Shown here piece after piece: positions 1 to 5,950 of a stretch of 9,575 nucleotides of DNA (within the stretch, counting starts at the first letter, position 1; each line of letters opens with the position of its first letter). The notes under the pieces were generated by a model. It was not told the DNA's origin, did not search any database, and was given only the letters and a program-made list of their open reading frames with translations. The translations under genes and the position numbers were made by a program. Source of the DNA: Chryseobacterium gleum (GTDB lineage Bacteria; Bacteroidota; Bacteroidia; Flavobacteriales_D; Crocinitomicaceae). The stretch lies in the NCBI GenBank assembly GCA_943326825.2, contig CALPUT020000071.1, positions 1-9,575 of the forward strand, read 5' to 3'.

Positions 1-146
1 ACAACTCTAGTCGATAAAAATGTTTCTTCAATATCATTAGACTCTTCTTCAACAAAAACTGGCTCTTCGTAAACAACAGAGTCTGCCTCTTGAGAAAAAG
101 CCATTAATGTGCTTATAAGAAATACTGGGAATAAAAAAAATTTCAT
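1..146 (-). CDS. N-terminal fragment of a secreted or outer-membrane protein (partial)
   Basis: The reading frame starts at ATG 146-144 and stays open to the window edge, giving 48 complete codons; the rest of the gene lies outside. The protein begins with a Lys and a hydrophobic run (MKFFLFPVFLISTLMAFS) followed by Gln-Glu. That is a typical Bacteroidota signal peptide, cleaved around residue 18-19. An acidic, low-complexity linker (residues 20-41, many Glu, Asp and Val) follows, and then TFLSTRV. From memory, an acidic linker followed by a TRVxNGHS-type motif occurs at the start of DUF5777-like beta-barrel proteins, but too little is visible to confirm this. The gene is divergent from the cyclo-ligase gene and has its own promoter-like site at 219-249. 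Export is fairly sure; the family is a guess. Confidence 0.7.
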   Translation of the reverse strand, partial: MKFFLFPVFLISTLMAFSQEADSVVYEEPVFVEEESNDIEETFLSTRV

Positions 147-218
147 TATTTATATTTTATTAATCAATTTATTTTCAAAACCTTAAATATCATTTCATTT
201 AAAGAATTACATTCAACA

Positions 219-249
219 CAAATCTATAAATATTTTCAATGAAATCAAT
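219..249 (-). promoter_or_regulatory. Putative Bacteroidota promoter for the minus-strand gene at 1-146
   Basis: On the minus strand positions 226-219 read TAGATTTG, a full match to the Bacteroidota -7 box TAnnTTTG. Nineteen bases upstream, at 249-246, is ATTG, close to the TTTG -33 element. Spacing and orientation fit transcription toward the start at 146, with a leader of about 65 bases. The region is AT-rich, so chance matches are possible. Confidence 0.4.
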
Positions 250-279
250 TTTTCAAAAGTCAATTTTTTGTTAAATTTG
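249..279 (+). promoter_or_regulatory. Putative promoter upstream of the cyclo-ligase gene
   Basis: Positions 272-279 read TAAATTTG, a full match to the TAnnTTTG -7 box. A T-run at 249-252 stands where the -33 TTTG would be, with 19 bases between. Transcription would start near 286 and give a leader of about 100 bases before ATG 389. The back-to-back site on the other strand suggests a divergent promoter region. The -33 match is poor, so this is tentative. Nothing else recognisable was seen between 147 and 388. Confidence 0.3.
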
Positions 280-388
280 ATAAAAAATAAAGATTCTAAA
301 TAACTTTTATTTTAAGAACAAACACATAGATGATTATATCAAATTAAAGACTGGAAGAGTATTAGTTTTTTAATAATTAATTAGAGAA

Positions 389-949
389 ATGAATAAAAAA
401 GAATTAAGAAAAATCTTCAAATTAAAAAGAAGTCTAATATCTAAATCCGAATTAAAGTCAATCAGTAAAGTTATTTTAGACAAAATAATTTCACTTCAAT
501 TATCAGAAAAAAAAATAAGTCTTTTTTTAACCATTGAAAATCAAAATGAGATTGATACTTTTCCGATATTAAAAAAACTGGAAATCTCAAATCAAATTTC
601 TGCCTCAAAATCAGATTTTTCTACTTTTAATATGAAGCATTTTAGAATTACATCTGATTCAACTTTCATCTTAAATGAGTTTGGCATACCTGAACCTTCG
701 GAAGACGAACAAATAATTGAAAATGAATTTGATATCGTTTTCGTTCCTCTATTAGCTATTGATAAATATGGTAATAGAGTTGGTTATGGAAAGGGATTTT
801 ATGATCGGTTTTTGAGCAAATGCAATCCAAACTGTCAATTTATTGGAATATCACTTTTTGATGATATAGTAGAAATTGACGATATTTCCATAGAAGACAT
901 AAAATTGAACATTTGTATTACTCCTAATAAAATCTATCATTTTGAGTAA
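389..949 (+). CDS. 5-formyltetrahydrofolate cyclo-ligase (5,10-methenyl-THF synthetase)
   Basis: This 186-residue protein has the normal length of the YgfA/Fau/MTHFS family. The enzyme converts 5-formyl-THF to 5,10-methenyl-THF with ATP and Mg, returning a dead-end folate to the one-carbon pool in the cytoplasm. The diagnostic signature is at residues 118-142: FVPLLAIDKYGNR, then the phosphate-binding VGYGKGFYDRFL. Other family features are the basic N-terminal helix (ELRKIFKLKR), ENQNEIDTFPIL at 50-61, FGIPEP at 98-103, and a closing ITPNKIYHF. ATG 389 is the only sensible start; no Shine-Dalgarno is seen, as is usual for this phylum. The stop codon overlaps the beginning of the small ORF at 942, so the two may be translationally coupled. 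Names in other bacteria are ygfA/fau (E. coli) and yqgN (B. subtilis). Assignment is firm. Confidence 0.95.
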   Translation: MNKKELRKIFKLKRSLISKSELKSISKVILDKIISLQLSEKKISLFLTIENQNEIDTFPILKKLEISNQISASKSDFSTFNMKHFRITSDSTFILNEFGIPEPSEDEQIIENEFDIVFVPLLAIDKYGNRVGYGKGFYDRFLSKCNPNCQFIGISLFDDIVEIDDISIEDIKLNICITPNKIYHFE

Positions 950-1106
950 CTACAAACATCAAGGCAAATTCCATTTAGCAGCAATATTTCTAATTCCAGG
1001 ATTACTTGTTACACTCTTTCTCTCTAATAGCTGGATTCCGTTTATTTTATTTTTATCTTTTGCTGTAGCAATTCTCTTTTTGCTTTTTAGAAAGCAAACC
1101 AAATAA
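942..1106 (+). CDS. Small hydrophobic two-helix membrane protein, non-ATG start
   Basis: The frame is open from 909 to the stop at 1104-1106 and contains no ATG. The best start is TTG at 942-944, inside TTGAGTAA, where it overlaps the cyclo-ligase stop codon; ATT at 939 is an alternative. The product is 54 residues, beginning (M)SNYKHQGKFHLAAIF. A basic, polar N-terminus (about 10 residues) leads into two hydrophobic stretches, roughly residues 11-28 and 32-49, joined by a short SNSW turn, and the chain ends in RKQTK. This is the classical plan of a small helical-hairpin inner-membrane protein, and it explains most of the gap before 1159. The stop-start overlap suggests translation coupled to the cyclo-ligase. 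I do not recognise a family and assign no function. The main doubt is the start codon, because TTG is uncommon in this phylum. Confidence 0.55.
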   Translation: MSNYKHQGKFHLAAIFLIPGLLVTLFLSNSWIPFILFLSFAVAILFLLFRKQTK

Positions 1107-1158
1107 CAATTTTCAAGCTTTTTAGAACTTTAATTACTAAACCTCGTAGAACAGAGTC

Positions 1159-1707
1159 ATGCTTAGGCTACTTTTTCTAGGGATCTGGGTCTTTTCGACT
1201 TCAATAGTTGTGGTTTACGAAACACGACCTGTATTTGGAGTGAAAGTAGGTTATCAATCTACTGGTAAACTAACAATGTATATGGTTTATTTGGATAATG
1301 GTGTTTCCCAAAATTCAAAAAAAATGCTAACAGAGAATGAGTTTATTCATATTGCTTCAGGTAAATGGCCAAGCATGTACAATCCAAGAAGAATTAATTA
1401 TTTTGAAAAAAACCATTTATCTTGTGGTGTAATAAAGGACTCAATTACTGAAAAAGATTACAGCTATTGTATTCCGCTAGATTCACTTTGGAAAATACGT
1501 TTTGAAAAACATCCTTTCGACTTAAAGCAAGGAAATGGTTGGAGTCATAAACAATTCAAACCTTCTCCTAAACAAGAAATATATTTATATGAAACTTATG
1601 GAGTAAGACAAATAGACGGTGACTATTTTACTGACCAAAACTTTTGGAAATTACTCAATGATGTTCAGGATCCAAATTGGGTTTTAAATTACAAATCAAT
1701 TGAATAA
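1159..1707 (+). CDS. Uncharacterised membrane-anchored or secreted protein
   Basis: I do not recognise this 182-residue protein. It begins with MLRLLFLGIW and a hydrophobic run to about residue 20. This is either an uncleaved N-terminal anchor or a signal peptide without a clear cleavage motif, so the remainder probably lies outside the cytoplasm. The rest is a soluble domain rich in Tyr, Phe, Trp and Lys, with two cysteines (Cys89 and Cys104) that could form a disulfide if exported. The most motif-like stretches are GKWPSMYNPRRINYFEK (68-84) and YETYGVRQIDGDYFTDQNFW (144-163). No catalytic signature is visible. It lies 52 bases after the small membrane ORF, with no obvious promoter or terminator between them, and 140 bases before clpP. 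Codon use is AT-rich like its neighbours apart from a slightly GC-richer start. ATG 1159 is the only reasonable start. Confidence 0.8.
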   Translation: MLRLLFLGIWVFSTSIVVVYETRPVFGVKVGYQSTGKLTMYMVYLDNGVSQNSKKMLTENEFIHIASGKWPSMYNPRRINYFEKNHLSCGVIKDSITEKDYSYCIPLDSLWKIRFEKHPFDLKQGNGWSHKQFKPSPKQEIYLYETYGVRQIDGDYFTDQNFWKLLNDVQDPNWVLNYKSIE

Positions 1708-1728
1708 CTAGTATATTTTTGAATTTCG

Positions 1729-1781
1729 ACATTTAATTTAAAGCTAAAAAGTTTTAAAACTTTAAATGTTTATCTTTTTTT
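1729..1781 (+). terminator. AT-rich hairpin with T-run, possible terminator before clpP
   Basis: Positions 1748-1763 form a perfect 16-base palindrome (AAAGTTTTAAAACTTT). An outer pairing is also possible: ACATTTAA at 1729-1736 plus TTAAAG at 1738-1743 against CTTTAAATGT at 1760-1769, with a bulge. A run of seven T at 1775-1781 follows. The layout suits a weak intrinsic terminator for the gene ending at 1707. The stem has very little GC, so termination strength is doubtful and a chance palindrome is possible. Confidence 0.3.
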
Positions 1782-1792
1782 ATCTCTAATCA

Positions 1793-1824
1793 CTTTTTCT
1801 TTATAAAGATTCATTTATCTTTAC
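1793..1824 (+). promoter_or_regulatory. Putative clpP promoter
   Basis: Positions 1816-1823 read TATCTTTA, one mismatch from the Bacteroidota -7 box TAnnTTTG. A T-rich stretch (CTTTTTC, 1793-1799) lies about where the -33 element belongs. Transcription would start near 1831, leaving a short leader of roughly 15-20 bases before the clpP ATG at 1848. The proposed hairpin and T-run end just upstream, which fits a transcription boundary here. Confidence 0.4.
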
Positions 1825-1847
1825 ATTAAAACAATAACACATTCATT

Positions 1848-2516
1848 ATGTTTAACAACAACGAATTCAAAAAATACGCTACTAAACACATGGGTATTAG
1901 TAGTATGCACTTAGAGCATTATATTGACTCATCAATTACACCATATATTATAGAAGAACGCCAAATGAATATGACTCAAATGGATGTTTTCTCTCGTTTA
2001 ATGATGGATAGAATTATCTTTTTAGGTACAGGGATCAATGATCAAGTAGCTAATATTGTTAATGCACAATTATTGTTTTTAGAGTCAGCTGATTCTAAAA
2101 AAGATATTCAAATTTACTTAAACTCTCCAGGTGGTTCTGTATACGCTGGTTTAGGAATTTACGATACAATGCAATACATCAAACCAGATGTTGCTACAAT
2201 ATGTACAGGTATGGCTGCTTCTATGGGAGCGGTATTAATGTGTGCAGGTGCTGAAGGTAAAAGAACAGCTTTAAAACATTCAAGAGTAATGATTCACCAA
2301 CCATTAGGTGGAGCTCAAGGTCAAGCATCTGATATCGAAATCACTGCTAGAGAAATTCAAAAATTGAAAAAGGAATTGTACGAAATTATTGCATTCCATT
2401 CAAAACAAGATTTCGATAAAGTTTGGGATGATTCTGATAGAGATTATTGGATGACTGCTGATGAAGCAAAAGAATACGGTATGGTTGACGAAGTTTTAGC
2501 TCGTAGCCACAGATAA
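1848..2516 (+). CDS. clpP: ATP-dependent Clp protease proteolytic subunit ClpP
   Basis: This 222-residue serine peptidase (family S14) forms the tetradecameric barrel that degrades proteins unfolded by ClpX or ClpA/C in the cytoplasm. The catalytic triad is complete: Ser125 in GMAASMGAV, His150 in RVMIHQPLGG, and Asp199 in SDRDYWMTADEA. The oxyanion and substrate-strand motif LNSPGGSVYAG is at 91-101. The mature part probably begins near residue 28 (SSITPYIIEE). That leaves an N-terminal extension of about 27 residues, longer than the 14-residue E. coli propeptide and presumably removed autocatalytically. ATG 1848 is preferred because it sits closely downstream of the promoter-like box; Met15 is an internal alternative. 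clpX follows 63 bases later, the usual pairing, with a strong hairpin between them. Confidence 0.97.
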   Translation: MFNNNEFKKYATKHMGISSMHLEHYIDSSITPYIIEERQMNMTQMDVFSRLMMDRIIFLGTGINDQVANIVNAQLLFLESADSKKDIQIYLNSPGGSVYAGLGIYDTMQYIKPDVATICTGMAASMGAVLMCAGAEGKRTALKHSRVMIHQPLGGAQGQASDIEITAREIQKLKKELYEIIAFHSKQDFDKVWDDSDRDYWMTADEAKEYGMVDEVLARSHR

Positions 2517-2538
2517 GAATAAATAACATTTATTAATC

Positions 2539-2565
2539 AAAGGTCATTTGTTTCAAATGACCTTT
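2539..2565 (+). promoter_or_regulatory. Perfect stem-loop between clpP and clpX
   Basis: AAAGGTCATTTG (2539-2550) pairs without mismatch with CAAATGACCTTT (2554-2565) around a three-base loop, TTT. Only TTTTG follows instead of a long T-run, so it is at best a weak terminator. In a clpP-clpX transcript it could act as an attenuator, a processing or stability element, or an influence on clpX initiation, since the clpX ATG is 14 bases further on. The structure is seen directly; its role is inferred. Confidence 0.75.
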
Positions 2566-2579
2566 TGTCAATTAAAAAA

Positions 2580-3803
2580 ATGGCGAAAAAAGAAGCAGGT
2601 TGCTCATTTTGTGGAAGATCAAGAAGTGAAGTTGGTTTGTTAGTTGCTGGAGTTACAGGTCATATTTGTGACAGCTGTATTTCTCAAGCAAACTCAATCA
2701 TTCAAGAGGAAGAAGTGATTCAAAAAAAATCAAAAAAACCTACTGTGAATGTATTGAAACCAATTGACATCAAAACAAAATTAGATGAATATGTAATCGG
2801 ACAAGATGATGCGAAAAAAGTATTATCAGTTGCCGTTTACAATCATTACAAACGATTAAACCAACCTGAAGTAAAAGATGAAGTTGAAATTGAAAAATCA
2901 AATGTAATCTTAGTAGGAAGAACAGGGACTGGAAAAACATTATTAGCGAAAACAATTGCAAAAATGTTAAATGTCCCTTTTTGTATTGCTGATGCAACTG
3001 TTTTAACAGAAGCCGGTTATGTAGGTGAAGATGTCGAAAGTATTTTATCAAGATTACTACAAGCGTCAGATTACAACGTTGAAGCAGCTCAAAATGGAAT
3101 TGTTTTCATAGATGAAATTGATAAAATCGCTCGTAAAAGTGATAATCCTTCTATTACCAGAGATGTCTCAGGAGAAGGAGTTCAACAAGCGCTTTTAAAA
3201 TTATTAGAAGGAGCTACAGTAAATGTTCCACCGCAAGGAGGAAGAAAGCATCCTGAACAAAAAATGATTCAAATCGATACTAGAAACATTCTTTTCATTT
3301 GTGGTGGTGCGTTTGACGGTATTGAAAAACACATCGCTCGTCGTGTCAACAAAAAAACGATTGGTTTTACAAACAAAGAAGAAGAGCGAATTGAAGGAGA
3401 TAGTTTCTTAAAATATATCAATCCAACAGATATTAAAACGTTTGGTTTAATCCCTGAGTTAATTGGTCGTTTTCCTGTTTTAACTTATTTGGAACCATTA
3501 GACGCTAAAAGTTTAAAACGCATTTTAACTGAGCCAAAAAATGCATTGGTAAAACAATATGTTCGTTTATTTGAAATCGATGGAATTAAATTGGTTTTTG
3601 ATGGTGAAGTACTAGATTTCATGGTTGAAAAAGCAATTGAATTTCAATTAGGAGCAAGAGGTTTACGTTCTATCTGCGAAGCAATTCTTACTGATGCGAT
3701 GTATGAATTACCTTCTAAAGATGATTCTGATTTCAGAGTAACAAAAGAATATGCAGAAGCACAGTTTTCAAAATCAAAAGTTGCTAAGTTGAAAATGGCT
3801 TAG
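2580..3803 (+). CDS. clpX: ATP-dependent Clp protease ATP-binding subunit ClpX
   Basis: This 407-residue AAA+ unfoldase (E. coli ClpX is 424) forms the hexamer that recognises, unfolds and threads substrates into ClpP. The N-terminal zinc finger has Cys8, Cys11, Cys30 and Cys33. Walker A is GRTGTGKT (113-120), with Arg where GPTGSGKT is usual. Walker B is IVFIDEID (174-181). The pore-1 loop is GYVG (146-149) and the second pore loop RKH is at 222-224. The ClpP-docking IGF tripeptide is at 261-263, the arginine finger is in LIPELIGRFP (Arg297), and sensor 2 is GARGLR (Arg360). The start is ATG 2580. The frame extends to a TTG at 2565, but that codon overlaps the stem of the upstream hairpin, and a start giving MAKKEAGCSFC matches the family. 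It is probably expressed with clpP and ends at the strong terminator at 3815-3860. Confidence 0.97.
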   Translation: MAKKEAGCSFCGRSRSEVGLLVAGVTGHICDSCISQANSIIQEEEVIQKKSKKPTVNVLKPIDIKTKLDEYVIGQDDAKKVLSVAVYNHYKRLNQPEVKDEVEIEKSNVILVGRTGTGKTLLAKTIAKMLNVPFCIADATVLTEAGYVGEDVESILSRLLQASDYNVEAAQNGIVFIDEIDKIARKSDNPSITRDVSGEGVQQALLKLLEGATVNVPPQGGRKHPEQKMIQIDTRNILFICGGAFDGIEKHIARRVNKKTIGFTNKEEERIEGDSFLKYINPTDIKTFGLIPELIGRFPVLTYLEPLDAKSLKRILTEPKNALVKQYVRLFEIDGIKLVFDGEVLDFMVEKAIEFQLGARGLRSICEAILTDAMYELPSKDDSDFRVTKEYAEAQFSKSKVAKLKMA

Positions 3804-3814
3804 TGTTAGATATT

Positions 3815-3860
3815 TATAAAAAAAGCTGGTTTTGAAAATTCAAAACCAGCTTTTTTTATA
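3815..3860. terminator. Bidirectional intrinsic terminator between clpX and purT
   Basis: Two 22-base arms (3815-3836 and 3839-3860) are perfectly complementary around a two-base centre. The core AGCTGGTTTTGAA pairs with TTCAAAACCAGCT. Seven A precede it and seven T follow it, so each strand shows a GC-containing stem plus a T-run. It starts 11 bases after the clpX stop and ends 15 bases before the purT stop, so it can terminate both convergent transcripts. Confidence 0.9.
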
Positions 3861-3875
3861 CAGTAAATTTCTATT

Positions 3876-5036
3876 TTATTCAACCTCTATCATAGAAGCA
3901 ACAGACTTCGCTTTTTCAACCAAATCAGAGACATCTTCATTTCCAAATGCTAATGTAACAGCCATTCTTCTATACGGCCTTGTTGTTGGTTTTCCAAAAA
4001 GTTTAAAATCAGTTTGTGGAATAATTGCAGCTTTATCTAATCCTTTGAAAACAGGAGTACTTTCACCTTCATTCATAGCTAAAACAACTGCACTAGCTCC
4101 ATTTCGTTCTAATACTATTTCATTAACTGGAATCCCTAAAATTGCACGAGCATGCAATTCAAATTCAGATAAATTTTGAGTATTACCCAAAGTTACCATT
4201 CCAGTATCATGAGGTCTTGGTGATAATTCTGAAAAATAAGCTCCTTCTTTAGTAATAAAGAATTCAACTCCCCAAATTCCAGCTCCTCCTAATGCTTTTG
4301 TTACATCAGCAGCCATTTTTTTAGCTTCTTCCAAATGCTCAGCTTTCATTGGCATCGGTTGCCAACTTTCTTGATAATCACCTCTTTCTTGTCTGTGTCC
4401 AATTGGGGGACAAAATAACGTTTCTCCGTCTTTTTGAGTTAACGTCAATAATGTAATTTCGTAATCAAAATCAACAAATCCTTCAACGATCACTTCTAAT
4501 AAATCACCTCTTGATCCTTCAATAGCGTATTTCCATGCCTTCTCAATATCTTCAATAGATTTAATAACAGACTGACCTTTACCTGAACTTGACATTAATG
4601 GTTTCACCACACATGGCAATCCAACAGCGTCTACCCCATTTTGTAATTCTTCTAAGGTTGTTGCATATCTATAATTAGCAGTTCTAACACCTACTTCTTT
4701 CGCTGCTAAATCACGAATCGCTTTGCGATTCATAGTGAAATTTGCTGCTTTTGCACTAGGTACTACTTGAATTCCTTTTGATTCGTAATCGTAAAAACGT
4801 TCAGTTCTGATCGCTTCAATTTCAGGAACAATAATGTCAGGTTGATGTTTTGCAACAATTCGATCTAAAGCGTCACCATCTAACATGTTTATCACCTCAA
4901 ACTCATGAGCCACTTGCATTGCAGGCGCGCCTTCATAACTATCAACAGCAATAATATATTGACCTAATCTTTGACAAGCAATTACGAATTCTTTCCCTAA
5001 TTCACCTGAACCCAATAATAATATTTTTTTTCTCAT
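3876..5036 (-). CDS. purT: Formate-dependent phosphoribosylglycinamide formyltransferase (GAR transformylase 2)
   Basis: This 386-residue ATP-grasp enzyme (E. coli PurT is 392) makes formyl-GAR from GAR, formate and ATP, the third step of purine synthesis, without formyl-THF. The N-terminal preATP-grasp segment KKILLLGSGELGKE (3-16) followed by APAMQVAH and INMLDGDAL (49-57) is PurT-specific. The ATP-binding loop VVKPLMSSSGKGQS is at 143-156 and the substrate loop GHRQERGDYQESWQP at 213-227. Mg-binding Glu258 (VEFF) and Glu270, in SELSPRPHDTGMVTLGNT, keep the 12-residue spacing of E. coli Glu267 and Glu279. No key residue is missing. ATG 5036 is the clear start. It follows djlA on the same strand after 75 bases of heptamer repeats with no recognisable promoter, so it may be cotranscribed with djlA. 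It ends at the shared terminator facing clpX. Confidence 0.97.
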   Translation of the reverse strand: MRKKILLLGSGELGKEFVIACQRLGQYIIAVDSYEGAPAMQVAHEFEVINMLDGDALDRIVAKHQPDIIVPEIEAIRTERFYDYESKGIQVVPSAKAANFTMNRKAIRDLAAKEVGVRTANYRYATTLEELQNGVDAVGLPCVVKPLMSSSGKGQSVIKSIEDIEKAWKYAIEGSRGDLLEVIVEGFVDFDYEITLLTLTQKDGETLFCPPIGHRQERGDYQESWQPMPMKAEHLEEAKKMAADVTKALGGAGIWGVEFFITKEGAYFSELSPRPHDTGMVTLGNTQNLSEFELHARAILGIPVNEIVLERNGASAVVLAMNEGESTPVFKGLDKAAIIPQTDFKLFGKPTTRPYRRMAVTLAFGNEDVSDLVEKAKSVASMIEVE

Positions 5037-5043
5037 AAATTTA

Positions 5044-5078
5044 TAGATTTTAGACGCTAGAATCTAGACATTAGACTT
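5044..5078 (+). repeat. Heptamer tandem array, TAGAnnn x5
   Basis: Five consecutive 7-base units share TAGA and vary in the last three bases: TAGATTT, TAGACGC, TAGAATC, TAGACAT, TAGACTT. The period is exact with no gap. The array occupies most of the first half of the purT-djlA gap, just upstream of the purT start codon. Confidence 0.8.
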
Positions 5079-5081
5079 TTT

Positions 5082-5113
5082 AATTCAAAATTCATCATTT
5101 AAAATTTAAAATT
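5082..5113 (+). repeat. Second heptamer array, AATTYAA-like, x4.5
   Basis: Units of seven bases read AATTCAA, AATTCAT, CATTTAA, AATTTAA, then a partial AATT. It has the same 7-base period as the adjoining TAGAnnn array, only three bases away, but a different unit sequence. It runs into the djlA stop codon (5114-5112). The low complexity makes chance partly possible, but the shared period argues for a repeat mechanism. Confidence 0.65.
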
Positions 5114-5891
5114 ATTTCAAGTCTCTATTTTTCTTAATATTCTCGTAAGCTTCTTGAATTTTTTGGAACTTTTCTTTCGCTCCTTTTTGATATTCCTCTC
5201 CCATTGAAGCCACCTTGTCTGGGTGAAATTTTATCGCCATTTGTCTGTATGCTTTTTTCACCTCATCATCTGTTGACTCTGCTGAAATACCTAAAACTGC
5301 GTAATCAGAATTAACATCTCTGTAGAACATGTTTTTTACACTTTCAAATTCTATAGCAGGAACCCCCATCATTGAAGCAATCTGATTCAAAACATTAATT
5401 TCTATATTTGAAACGGATCCATCTGCTTTAGCTATACCAAATAAATAGTGAATTAGTTGAACACGAACCTCTGGCAACGTTCGCATTTTAATATCTAAAC
5501 ATATTTGTTGTAATGGAATTTCGTCTGAATCGATAAAATGCTTTAAAGTTTTCAAATGAGTGGACGCATAGTTTGGACCAAATTGATTATTTAAAAACAA
5601 TTTCACATAATCCAACTCTGCCTTCAAAACTTTACGGTCAGCTTTCATTATTGCTGCTGACAAAGCCATTAACATCGTTGGTATATCATTTTGTGATGAA
5701 CGTTGTTGATAATATTGAAATAAATCATCTGTAGAAAAATTTCTGCCTTCTTTTTGAGCTTTAGCTTTTGATGCACCAATAATATTTGTATAATTATCAA
5801 TAACATTCCCTATAATAAAACCTAAAACAGCTCCAATAAAATGAATATTGAATAAAAAATACCCTCCAACTGCTAAAATCCACTTAAACAA
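5112..5891 (-). CDS. djlA: DjlA-type membrane co-chaperone (TerB-like domain plus C-terminal J domain)
   Basis: This 259-residue protein has the architecture of E. coli DjlA (271 residues). A glycine-containing N-terminal transmembrane segment spans about 4-30 (WILAVGG, then IGAVLGFIIGN). A TerB-like helical domain (about 70-190) shows two KAD...E helices, KADRKVLKAELDYV (83-96) and KADGSVSNIEINVL (155-168). The J domain lies at the very C-terminus (about 196-259), with intact HPD at 223-225. J domains stimulate DnaK ATPase, so it likely recruits DnaK to the cytoplasmic face of the inner membrane. The start is TTG 5891-5889. An in-frame stop lies just upstream at 5909-5907, and the first in-frame ATG is codon 73, which would delete the membrane segment. 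It follows the htpG terminator and precedes purT. Assignment to the DjlA architecture is firm; one-to-one orthology is less certain. Confidence 0.9.
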   Translation of the reverse strand: MFKWILAVGGYFLFNIHFIGAVLGFIIGNVIDNYTNIIGASKAKAQKEGRNFSTDDLFQYYQQRSSQNDIPTMLMALSAAIMKADRKVLKAELDYVKLFLNNQFGPNYASTHLKTLKHFIDSDEIPLQQICLDIKMRTLPEVRVQLIHYLFGIAKADGSVSNIEINVLNQIASMMGVPAIEFESVKNMFYRDVNSDYAVLGISAESTDDEVKKAYRQMAIKFHPDKVASMGEEYQKGAKEKFQKIQEAYENIKKNRDLK

Positions 5892-5908
5892 AATATACGC
5901 TTTAAATT

Positions 5909-5935
5909 AAAAAAAGGCGAGATTATCTCGCCTTT
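5909..5935 (-). terminator. Intrinsic terminator of htpG
   Basis: Read on the minus strand, AAAGGCGAGA (5935-5926) pairs with TCTCGCCTTT (5922-5913) around a three-base loop, a 10-bp GC-rich stem. A run of seven T (5915-5909), overlapping the stem end, follows. It lies 15 bases after the htpG stop and ends 17 bases before the djlA start, so it should separate htpG from djlA-purT. Any djlA promoter must sit inside or upstream of it, or depend on readthrough. Confidence 0.9.
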
Positions 5936-5950
5936 AAAGGTAATTATTTT

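Noticed and set aside
1714..1721. TATTTTTG, a full match to the -7 box, just after the 1159-1707 gene
   Set aside because: There is no -33 element at the right spacing and it lies before the possible terminator; the box near 1816 is better placed for clpP.
2565..2579. In-frame TTG extension of clpX by five codons
   Set aside because: The TTG overlaps the 3' end of the perfect hairpin, while ATG 2580 gives a family-typical ClpX N-terminus.
2770..3051. Open frame on the minus strand, 93 codons
   Set aside because: It lies wholly within clpX on the opposite strand and its composition is that of an antisense shadow.
3832..4179. Open frame on the plus strand, 115 codons
   Set aside because: It begins in the terminator hairpin and is antisense to the well-supported purT.
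5889..5897. TATATTTTG on the minus strand as a djlA promoter
   Set aside because: It is one base too long for the consensus and overlaps the start codon, so a transcript from it would lack the translation start.
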